From positions 1 to 13,086 of the forward strand of contig CAZPZZ010000118.1 in the NCBI GenBank assembly GCA_964591245.1: a stretch of 13,086 bases of DNA. The letters are read 5' to 3'. Shown here piece after piece: positions 1 to 6,638 of the stretch (its first letter is position 1; each line of letters starts with the position of its first letter). The notes beneath the pieces were generated by a model. The model was given only the letters and a program-made list of their open reading frames with translations, ran no database searches and was not told the origin of the DNA. The DNA comes from CAZPZZ01 sp964591245 (GTDB lineage Bacteria; Acidobacteriota; Vicinamibacteria; Vicinamibacterales; UBA8438). The translations under genes and the position numbers were made by a program.

Positions 1-189
1 AACGGTGGCCCAAGAAGCTGTACGCGACGACCGAGTGGCCAACAGAGCCAAGCAGGGCCATCCCCGCCGCGAGTTGAAATATTACTCTGAAAGACATTAC
101 CGCGTTCCCTTGCGCGGTGAGCATCTTATCATCCTGAGTTGGCGGGAAAACTGCGCACGTCGAGGCGATGTGGACCTACAATCCCTCGG
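1..189. other. Left-edge region, no gene assigned
   Basis: This stretch precedes the Omp85-like gene. Two plus-strand frames are open from the left edge. One ends at the TGA at 75-77 and could be the tail of a gene cut by the window. The other stays open to 295 and overlaps the next gene, which makes it less likely to be real. I cannot choose between them and recognise no family. No clear promoter or terminator is visible. Confidence 0.4.
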
Positions 190-1764
190 ATGCGTATGCC
201 CGCAATGGTTGCAGGTCTTCTCATGGTGGTTGCCGGTGTCTCCGGCGCCCAGCCAGACGTCGACCTGCCGGTCATCGGAACGATTGAGATTCTGACGCAC
301 GAGGTTTTCGAGGAGTCCGCGGCGGGGTTGACGGCGCCCTATCGGGTTGCGAACAAGTTGCATGTTCGTACGCGTGACAGCGTGGTGGCTCGAGAACTTC
401 TATTTGACACTGGGGATTCGTTCGATGTTGCGCTCCTGGAGCAGACGGAACGCAACCTCCGTGTATTACCGTTTTTTCGCGAGGCGAGGGTCGAGACGTT
501 ACCGGTCGACGAAGACCTTGATGGACATATTGATCGCGTCGATGTTCGTGTCACCACATGGGACCGTTGGTCTCTGGCGCCACGGTTCGATTTATCCCAG
601 GTGCAGGGCCACACACTCTGGGAAGTGGGAGCATCTGAGAAGAATCTGTTCGGGTTCGGAAAAGCCGTCTCGGTGTCCCATCGTGTCAATCTGGACCGAT
701 CCATCGACCGCGTGCTCTATGACGATTATCAATTCGCTGGTTCAAATGTCGGGTTGACAGCGTCGGTTGCCAAGCTCAGTGACGGGCATGAGCAGTTTCT
801 GTTGCTCGATCGTGAATATCTGTCCTTACAGGATCCGTGGATGGCGTCTGTCCAAGCGGGCAGCTTCAACCGCAGTGACCGTCTCTTCGAAAACGGTACC
901 GAAGTCAGTCGTCTTCGGCACCGCGGACGGTGGGGTGATGTTGTCGTGGGGCGCGCTCTTCGTCGGAGCCAGAATCGTGCCGTACGGATGCACGGAGCCT
1001 ACCGGTTACGAAAGGAGCGAATCGGGAGCGGGCACCGTGACTTTGGTACCGCGGAAGTCGGCGTACAGGTAGTTTCTTATCGTTTTGTGCGTCTGACCCA
1101 TGTGAACCAGTTCGAACGGGTAGAGGACATCAACTTGGGAGCCGAGTCGTATGGAACCGTGGGGTTGTCATCAGCGGCGCTCGGGGGCCAAGAGGGGCGC
1201 GTCGTCATCGCGGGAGCTGGGCATTCTCAGGCGTTCCGATGGCAGGACGATCACTTTGCGTTGGTCGATTTTGCAGCGTCCGGTCGACAGGAACGAGATG
1301 GGTGGAGAAACGCCCAGAGCCGGGTTCGTCTGCGGTACCTGCGTAAACATTCCCTGAGGCATGTGCTCGTAGGACGGGGAGAGTATCGATATGGACATCG
1401 GCTTGATCCTGAGGTGCAGTTACTACTCGGAGCAGAGACGGGGCTTCGGGGGTACCCGGTCCGTCAATTCGCGGGAAATCGTTCGCTTCTGCTCTCCGTC
1501 GAGGAGCGCTGGTTCATGGCGGACGATGTCGGGCAGCTCGTTTCTCTCGGGCTTGCAGCATTCCTGGATAGCGGATACGTCTGGCCAGAGACCGAAACAG
1601 TGGATCTGGCCGATCTGAAGACTGGAATCGGGGTCAGCCTGCTGCTGGGGAGTAACCGTCTCTCCTCGCGCGGGGGTGTGCGATTTGATCTCGGATATGG
1701 TCTCAGTCGAATACCGGGTGCAGACCGATGGGTCTTTGCCGCGGGATCTGATCTGAGATTCTGA
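190..1764 (+). CDS. BamA/TamA-like (Omp85 family) outer-membrane protein with a single POTRA domain
   Basis: Predicted outer-membrane beta-barrel of 524 residues. I chose the ATG at 190 because it opens directly onto a signal peptide (MRMPAMVAGLLMVVAGVSGA); a TTG at 139 would put charged residues before it. Residues about 40-120 look like one POTRA domain, with the usual pattern of V-RELLF--GD-(F/Y)D, an ERNLR helix and a LPFFR strand. Residues 107-118 inside it form an acidic DEDLDGHIDRVD loop like an EF-hand. The rest is barrel-like, and residues 419-422 (LRGY in ETGLRGYP) match the conserved loop-6 (V/L)RG(F/Y) motif of Omp85 proteins. The chain ends in RF, the usual aromatic end of barrels. 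BamA has five POTRAs and TamA three, so this is a short relative. Its stop abuts the next gene, implying coupling. The family assignment is firm. Whether it inserts proteins, moves lipid or does something else is unknown. Confidence 0.85.
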   Translation: MRMPAMVAGLLMVVAGVSGAQPDVDLPVIGTIEILTHEVFEESAAGLTAPYRVANKLHVRTRDSVVARELLFDTGDSFDVALLEQTERNLRVLPFFREARVETLPVDEDLDGHIDRVDVRVTTWDRWSLAPRFDLSQVQGHTLWEVGASEKNLFGFGKAVSVSHRVNLDRSIDRVLYDDYQFAGSNVGLTASVAKLSDGHEQFLLLDREYLSLQDPWMASVQAGSFNRSDRLFENGTEVSRLRHRGRWGDVVVGRALRRSQNRAVRMHGAYRLRKERIGSGHRDFGTAEVGVQVVSYRFVRLTHVNQFERVEDINLGAESYGTVGLSSAALGGQEGRVVIAGAGHSQAFRWQDDHFALVDFAASGRQERDGWRNAQSRVRLRYLRKHSLRHVLVGRGEYRYGHRLDPEVQLLLGAETGLRGYPVRQFAGNRSLLLSVEERWFMADDVGQLVSLGLAAFLDSGYVWPETETVDLADLKTGIGVSLLLGSNRLSSRGGVRFDLGYGLSRIPGADRWVFAAGSDLRF

Positions 1765-2340
1765 ATGAGAGCTGAATACCGATCCGGCACTCTGTTTGCG
1801 GTGGGTGCGCTGATTCCACTGGTCGTAATGCTCATCGGGTTTCCGGTTGTAGGTGCGCTGGGGCTGTGGGTTGGCCAGCCATTGATCGCGCCGGTGGGAC
1901 TCCTGACTGTCGCCTGCGTACTGGGGGGGGTACTGGCCGGTGGCGGCCTGTCTGGTGGAGGTTGGATTCGTGCTCGCTTTGGTGCGTCTTTTCCGGTCGG
2001 CCTGGGGGGGCCGTTACTCACCGTGGCCAATCTGGGCGGGTTCTCCGGGCAGGAGTCGTTTGCGGGGTTGTGCGTGGCATTCGCGGCGTTGTTCGCGGTG
2101 GCGAATGTGACGTTGGCGGCCGGTGGGCTGGGGCTCAGCGGGAGAGGATACCGGACGGAACTGGGGAAGTTTTGTCTGTGTGGCATGGGAGGAGCGTTGG
2201 GCGGCGCATGGTTGGCGGTGGCCCTGTGGGTCACAGGTTTCTCCACCCCGGCGATGGCGGCGGGAGTCATTTTTGTGGGGGCCGCCGTAGCCGTCGGAGG
2301 ATCGGCGGCGATCGCGGGATGGGCGCTTGGCGTCCGGTAG
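1765..2340 (+). CDS. Glycine-rich multi-pass membrane protein of unknown function
   Basis: Predicted inner-membrane protein of 191 residues with about five or six hydrophobic segments, very rich in Gly, Ala, Val and Leu. I recognise no family motif or catalytic residue. The ATG starts immediately after the TGA of the Omp85-like gene with no spacer, so it is almost certainly translated by reinitiation from that gene and probably works with it. The coding sequence holds two long guanine runs, eight at 1923-1930 and seven at 2004-2010, which are uncommon and could slip. Both fall in Gly codons, so biased composition may explain them. The gene ends 74 bases before the convergent CREST-family gene; I see no convincing terminator hairpin between them. 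Confidence 0.7.
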   Translation: MRAEYRSGTLFAVGALIPLVVMLIGFPVVGALGLWVGQPLIAPVGLLTVACVLGGVLAGGGLSGGGWIRARFGASFPVGLGGPLLTVANLGGFSGQESFAGLCVAFAALFAVANVTLAAGGLGLSGRGYRTELGKFCLCGMGGALGGAWLAVALWVTGFSTPAMAAGVIFVGAAVAVGGSAAIAGWALGVR

Positions 2341-2414
2341 CTTGAGTTGACTGGGCGTTGTGCCTCTGAACGATGGTCGTGGTGTCGAGGAGTGGGAACG
2401 ATGGGTGCGTTTCT
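2341..2414. other. Convergent intergenic spacer
   Basis: These 74 bases separate the 3' ends of the plus-strand membrane-protein gene and the minus-strand CREST-family gene. I find no stem-loop followed by a T run on either strand. Confidence 0.6.
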
Positions 2415-3098
2415 CTAGGAAGCCCAGCGCCGTTCGAGAAGGCGTTCAGCGCTGCAGAAGTACCATACGCTGGTGGCCGAGAGCAGATGCCACACGGCGT
2501 GTGGCTGAATGATGTGGGCCAGGTCTCCACCGAGGCAGCCGACCCCTGCGTGATCGAGACCGAGGATTGGCGTCCCTATCAACAGGGGCCAGACGGCACG
2601 ATGCGCCGGTCGGGTGGCGTCTCCCAGTGGCAGCTGACGCCAGATCCAGAGTACCGCCGAAATTTGAGCAGCGACCATCGCGAATCCCACGCCGATGTGG
2701 AGTAATGGTGCGATGATCCCGGTCGCGCTGATTGCCATCGCGATGCTCGGCCACCATCGTTGTGACACGGTTCCGAGATGGACACTCGCCGTGGCCAGCA
2801 TGAAGCCCGTGAACAAACAGATGGTGGCGAGATCGACAATCTGGAACCATGCACGAAATGAGGCATGGAAGAGCAACGAGGCCCCACCGACGAGACCGAC
2901 AATCGCGGGAAGCCAGCGAGCCGGGAGAGCACGATCACTCAAACGGTAGCGTCGCCAGAGCCGTGCCGCCACGAAGAGGTAGGCGAGGGCGGATATCGTC
3001 TCGATAGGGTGGACGATCCAACCAGCCAGGTCCGGCTCGCAGGTGTCGATCGTCGCGCGGGCGAGTCCTGACCAGGGAGTAAGAAGGTCGGTAGTCAA
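2415..3098 (-). CDS. CREST superfamily membrane hydrolase, alkaline ceramidase-like (PF05875 type)
   Basis: Predicted seven-helix membrane amidase of 227 residues. Alkaline ceramidases cut the amide bond of ceramide to give sphingosine and a fatty acid using a membrane-buried zinc. The visible motifs fit closely. Residues 74-78 are S-L-L-F-H, followed by Asp89 exactly 11 residues after the His, the spacing of Ser77, His81 and Asp92 in human ACER3. Near the end, residues 200-204 are H-A-V-W-H, matching His217 and His221. The N-terminal CEPD and the ETIS segment resemble the calcium-binding start and NT-SN segment of ACER proteins, but the position of ACER3 Glu33 appears to be His30. The only start after the in-frame upstream TAG is a TTG with a weak Shine-Dalgarno. 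The gene lies 113 bases downstream of the neutral-ceramidase-like gene on the same strand. The fold call is strong; ceramide as substrate is an inference. Confidence 0.8.
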   Translation of the reverse strand: MTTDLLTPWSGLARATIDTCEPDLAGWIVHPIETISALAYLFVAARLWRRYRLSDRALPARWLPAIVGLVGGASLLFHASFRAWFQIVDLATICLFTGFMLATASVHLGTVSQRWWPSIAMAISATGIIAPLLHIGVGFAMVAAQISAVLWIWRQLPLGDATRPAHRAVWPLLIGTPILGLDHAGVGCLGGDLAHIIQPHAVWHLLSATSVWYFCSAERLLERRWAS

Positions 3099-3169
3099 AG
3101 GATTTCTCTACGTCGAACGTCGGTTCTGTTCCTATAGATTTCGTGTGGCGCGGCATGACTTCTGCGCGC

Positions 3170-3208
3170 CATTACGACCTTCATGGACATGCGGCGGGCG
3201 TCGTAATG
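3170..3208. repeat. 9-base perfect inverted repeat between the two ceramidase-family genes
   Basis: CATTACGAC at 3170-3178 is matched by its exact reverse complement GTCGTAATG at 3200-3208, with 21 bases between. It begins just past the stop of the secreted ceramidase-like gene and lies about 70 bases before the CREST gene start. No T run follows on either strand, so it does not look like an intrinsic terminator. It could be an operator, an mRNA-processing hairpin or chance. Confidence 0.45.
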
Positions 3209-3211
3209 CCG

Positions 3212-5028
3212 TTATTCCTTACCCGAGTCTTGTGATGTCGCTCCATCTGGGACCGCGAGTAGTTCCCGCCACGCTCTGCCGATATCGTCACCGAATGCGG
3301 CGCCAATGGTGACCCAGTCCTCGTAGTGGTTGGGATGGTTGAAGTTCCACCAGCCGACGTTATCTGAGGTCGGAATCATGTAGGACAGGTAGTCATGGGC
3401 CGAGCCGATCACTACATGATGTCTGCCAGGCATCAACCCGTCGATCCCCTGCATGGCCGGGAAGTGCCATGTTCCCCAGCGGCCATAGTCAGCGGAACTG
3501 GCTTCGCGGCCAAGAACGTACGCAGGGTCTATTTCACCGGGGCCGGTGATGATGCTCAAATCTCCCACTGTGACGAGACTGACCTCCGTACGGACACATC
3601 CCAGTAATCCGAGACAGTCGGGCCAGGAATAATGCAGGCGATCCTCCGGTTCCACGTCGTCGTGCCAGACAGACCAAGTACCCAGGACGTGAATCATGTT
3701 ATCCACCGGGCTTTCTGTGGTGAGCGTGCGGACAGCGACGTCATCAACGCGAGCCGGCGTTACACCTTCCAGAGCGTCGATGGCCGCGGCTGCAATCTCG
3801 TAACCCGTCGACCGGATCTTGTCCCACCCATCGGTGACGAGGGCGCGGGTGCTGCTACCGTCCGGTAATGGTTCGAAGACGGGTGCGCCGGATTCGTCCC
3901 AGAGGGGGACGGGCGTGCTACGAAGTCCTCCGATCTGGTTGCCGAGGGTGCCGACGACATATACCGAGATTCCCCCGCGTCTCTGTTCTATGTATTCACG
4001 CAAATAGTGCGGATAGTCGCTTGAGAGAAGGCGGTTGCGGCTGCCGAGTGTATCGGGATGGTTATGCCAGTTGACAAGCGTGGAGATCGTGTCGCCGGTG
4101 TCTACCGCGGCGAATTCGGCGGCCACGATACGGGTGTTCCGCACGATGGGATCCCGTTGATCCCGCTGGGTCAGGAACTGGTCATATACCTCGGAAGCTA
4201 GTTCGAATTGATTGTTGATGTCTGGTAGCCGACAGAAAGGGGCCGTCTTGAGTTTACCGGTGTGGCCATCGATACATGAGAGGTGAGTGGTCGTGACGGT
4301 TTTCATCGTGGCAGGACGTAACGTGGCGAGTGCGTCTTCGACTGATTGGAGGATCCATGTTTTGAGATGCTCCGTGTAGATGCGATTGTGGCCCGCCATC
4401 AACGTAGACCAGTAGCCGCTGGCATCGGGAGCCGAATGTGTGTGTGTNNNNNNNNNNNNNNNNNNNNNNNNNNNNNNNNNNNNNNNNNNNNNNNNNNNNN
4501 NNNNNNNNNNNNNNNNNNNNNNNNNNNNNNNNNNNNNNNNNNNNNNNCCGCCATCAACGTAGACCAGTAGCCGCTGGCATCGGGAGCCGAATGTGTGTGT
4601 GTTGAGTGGAGGATGATGTGTGATTCGGGGATCCCATGGGTGGAGTTGATGTGTCGGCGGATGGGCCCCGTATGTTTCCGACCCAGGCCTGGAAGGTCCG
4701 TTGCCACGATGACAACGGTCTCGCCTTGGTCGTCTCGCAGGACGAGGGTTCGAGCCCAGAGGGGATCGTGAATGCCGGCAGCGAGGCGTGCATCATCGCG
4801 AAAAGGCACAAAGGGGCTAAATCCGGCTAGATGGATCCAGCGAAAGCAACGCCTCTCGTCATCGTATTGCTGCTGAGTGGCATTGAGATCGGCATCGTCA
4901 CAGAACGGTGGTGTGATGTCGACGGCGGCAGCTCCCGCCTCGAGTTGTGCTGACGCGCGGGACATCGGAGCCAGGGTGATGGCTATCAGGATGAGGCAAT
5001 GTCGTGCTGGAACAGTTAACCGTGCCAC
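3212..5028 (-). CDS. Neutral/alkaline ceramidase family protein (PF04734 type), exported; interrupted only by an assembly gap
   Basis: The window shows two pieces, 4548-5028 and 3212-4392, around a 100-N gap. Removing 4393-4547 (the gap and one copy of the flanking duplicate) joins them in frame into 553 residues. The GTG start gives a signal peptide with likely cleavage after ASA (residue 27). Then come LEAGAAAVDITPP (the family's GxGxxDITPP opening), GIHDPLWAR (residues 85-93), STHTHSAPD (142-150, matching the family's STHTHSGP zinc site) and NWHNHPDTLG with LLSSDYP (about 268-288). Neutral ceramidases hydrolyse ceramide outside the cytoplasm. The classical nucleophile hexapeptide GDVSPN is not seen; the equivalent region reads GNQIGG. 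At 553 residues it also looks shorter than classical enzymes of about 650-750. The start lies one base after the stop of the PagL-like gene, so translation is probably coupled. Family membership is secure; the exact substrate is not. Confidence 0.82.
4393..4602. repeat. Assembly gap with identical 55-base flanks (artefact)
   Basis: Bases 4448-4547 are exactly 100 N. The 55 bases before (4393-4447) are identical to the 55 bases after (4548-4602). Collapsing one copy and the Ns restores a continuous reading frame (…STLMA then GHNRIY…). This is what a scaffolder produces when two contigs sharing a k-mer-length overlap are joined with a default gap. The overlap ends in a short GT repeat. Confidence 0.93.
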
Positions 5029-5029
5029 G

Positions 5030-5650
5030 CTAGTGTACCCGCCATCCCACGTCTATGCCGAGGGCCTGGATATCGGGGTTAGAGGTCCGCCCGTTCAGTC
5101 CGTTGTTTGACAAGTGTAGCCACCGGATCCGAGCGATGAGACCGACCCGTTGGGTCAGGCGACGTTGCACGCCAACGCCGAGGTGTGACACGAAATTGAA
5201 TCGTGTGCCTTGATTCGGTACGGGCGCTGATGCGTAGGATAGTCCGCTTCCACCGTCGGCGAATACGGAGGTGACACCGACCTTGTATAGCGAGCGCCGG
5301 AGCAGAACGGACCACGTTGGTAGGAACGCGCCAGGCAAGGGGCCTTGAGCGACATGAAAAAGGGACGTGGTCGCGCCGAGCATCCAATGTGGTGCGATTT
5401 CTCGTCCGACCACTACAGTGGCTCCGACGAGCTGTTCCCGCACTTGGTTTATATCCCAGGATTCTCGAAGGAAGCTTCCCGTGAGTTCAAGGTGCCATCG
5501 GGTTTGGCGCGGAGGGGAGGTGTTCTCTGAAACGACCGCGAGTTGGTTTGCGGCAGTGGTGTCGGCGGCCGCCGTTGCCGACTGTCCAACGGCGGACAGT
5601 GGTTCGGTCAAGACAAGCCAGATCACGATAATGCGCGTTGAAGAGGCCAC
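5030..5650 (-). CDS. PagL-like lipid A 3-O-deacylase / acyloxyacyl hydrolase family barrel (PF09411 type)
   Basis: Predicted small outer-membrane barrel of 206 residues with an N-terminal signal peptide (hydrophobic residues 6-22). PagL enzymes remove the 3-O-linked acyl chain from lipid A in the outer leaflet. The C-terminal half carries the family signature: F-F-SHLGVGVQ (about 151-161), then RWLHLSNNGLNG (176-187) and NPDIQALGID. His179 and Ser181 match the catalytic His-x-Ser of PagL (His126 and Ser128 in Pseudomonas). The third residue, Glu140 in PagL, aligns best with Gln195, with Asp193 close by, so the acid may be lost or moved. The start is a GTG with no clear Shine-Dalgarno. The gene sits 50 bases after the barrel gene upstream and one base before the ceramidase-family gene, in one probable operon. 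Family call fairly good; activity and substrate open. Confidence 0.72.
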   Translation of the reverse strand: MASSTRIIVIWLVLTEPLSAVGQSATAAADTTAANQLAVVSENTSPPRQTRWHLELTGSFLRESWDINQVREQLVGATVVVGREIAPHWMLGATTSLFHVAQGPLPGAFLPTWSVLLRRSLYKVGVTSVFADGGSGLSYASAPVPNQGTRFNFVSHLGVGVQRRLTQRVGLIARIRWLHLSNNGLNGRTSNPDIQALGIDVGWRVH

Positions 5651-5700
5651 CGTACGAGTTGTGCCGAAGTTGAAAACGGCACCTGTGTTCGTCTGCTGAA

Positions 5701-6300
5701 TTAATTGAAGCGAATACCGCCGAGCAGAGCAAAGGATCGTGTTCTCGGTCCGGTTGCGCTTGCACGATGCGCGAAATTGCGCAGGCCCCAGTTCGTGCGC
5801 GTTTCGACGATGAATCGCGCGACTTCTATTCCAACACCGGCTGTTGCGCTGAAATCGAACGTTTTGAGATTGTCGAGACGGGCCATGGTGCTCAGATCTT
5901 GTCCGAGTTTCAGGTCGATGGAGGGGCCGACTATTCCATAGACAATGGCGCTACGGAAACTTCGGCTCCTCGAGCCGAGATTTACTCTGAGCATCGCCGG
6001 GATCTGCGCATAGTACAGGGTCGACTCGCCGTCGGAGAGTTCCCCCTGCTTTGCCAGCAGGTTCAATTCCCCCATGACGCCGATTCGGCCCGTGCGGTTT
6101 CCACCGAAAAAGAGCCCGCCCATCCAACCGGTATCGTTGCCGGGTACGTCCGCGCCGTCAAGGAGTTTGTGGTTCGTACGGAGCGTTCCGGCCTTGAATC
6201 CGACTCCGACGCCTTTTGCTGCCACGGTCGGCGGGTGGAGAAGTAGCCAGACGCTCGCCAGTAGGAGTGTGGAGTAAGGAGAGTAGGCGGACCGTATCAT
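5701..6300 (-). CDS. Outer-membrane beta-barrel protein, porin-like (PF13568 type)
   Basis: Predicted outer-membrane barrel of 199 residues. The ATG opens onto a signal peptide with a long hydrophobic core and likely cleavage after VAA (about residue 28). The mature part shows alternating strands typical of the small eight-strand barrels annotated as 'outer membrane beta-barrel protein' or 'PorT family': VGVGFKAGT at the start, GGLFFGGN, RIGVMGELNLL, YYAQIPAMLRVNL, YGIVGPSIDLKL, FSATAGVGIEV and a final LLGGIRFN. It carries no catalytic motif I recognise. It is the first gene of the minus-strand block that leads into the PagL-like and ceramidase-family genes. A run of seven C (minus strand, 6311-6305) lies four bases before the ATG where a Shine-Dalgarno would be expected, and I see no purine-rich site there. 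Confidence 0.72.
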   Translation of the reverse strand: MIRSAYSPYSTLLLASVWLLLHPPTVAAKGVGVGFKAGTLRTNHKLLDGADVPGNDTGWMGGLFFGGNRTGRIGVMGELNLLAKQGELSDGESTLYYAQIPAMLRVNLGSRSRSFRSAIVYGIVGPSIDLKLGQDLSTMARLDNLKTFDFSATAGVGIEVARFIVETRTNWGLRNFAHRASATGPRTRSFALLGGIRFN

Positions 6301-6638
6301 CGCTGGGGGGGATGCAGCCTATTGACGATGAGACTGTCGGAGTGAAATCGAGGAAGTTGCGCTGGTCTATTCATACCGACGAGCTTGCTTCTGGTCTCTG
6401 TTCGAGGTCCGGTTGTTGACGCTCAATCAATGCCTGACGAGGTTGCCGGTGCCAGGGTGCCGCGGCGATATCTTTCTTGCGTGTATGCGGCCTTCGCCCT
6501 GGGTGAGTCGGAAGCCGCACCCTCTCGCATCATGTCTTATCAAGTGGACCCGTGACTGCGTTGGTTCCTGCCGGTAGGGTGTGAGCGAGGGCCCCACAAT
6601 TGTGTGCAGGGCACTGCGCCACCCGTGCGAAGCGTAGG
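6301..6638. other. Intergenic region of 338 bases, no gene found
   Basis: This region lies between the minus-strand barrel gene and the end of the lipoprotein propeller gene, so it should hold the promoter of the 6300-2415 block and the terminator of the propeller pair. I find no convincing promoter, tRNA or protein gene. A bulged stem (GCGGC and TTC at 6487-6495 pairing with GAA and GCCGC at 6511-6518) and a short palindrome CACAATTGTG at 6595-6604 are visible, but neither is followed by a T run. The open frames here have no recognisable product. Confidence 0.6.

Noticed and set aside
1464..2270. 268-codon minus-strand open frame opposite the Omp85-like and membrane-protein genes
   Set aside because: It is Pro/Ala/Ser/Arg-rich, as expected of the complement of GC-rich coding DNA, and no family is seen.
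4436..4447. GT dinucleotide repeat at the gap edge as a possible contingency repeat
   Set aside because: It is only six units, lies in the duplicated overlap, and the joined frame reads through it normally.
4393..4602. Paired 55-base copies as a mobile-element target duplication or CRISPR-like repeat
   Set aside because: The same length of copy flanks the same 100-N gap at a second locus, and removal restores both genes, so assembly overlap explains them.
6396..6414. GTTCGAGGTCC, resembling a tRNA T-loop
   Set aside because: The flanking bases do not form the five-pair T stem and no anticodon arm or acceptor stem can be drawn around it.
6595..6604. CACAATTGTG palindrome as an operator
   Set aside because: Ten-base palindromes are expected many times by chance and it lies downstream of a stop, not near a start.
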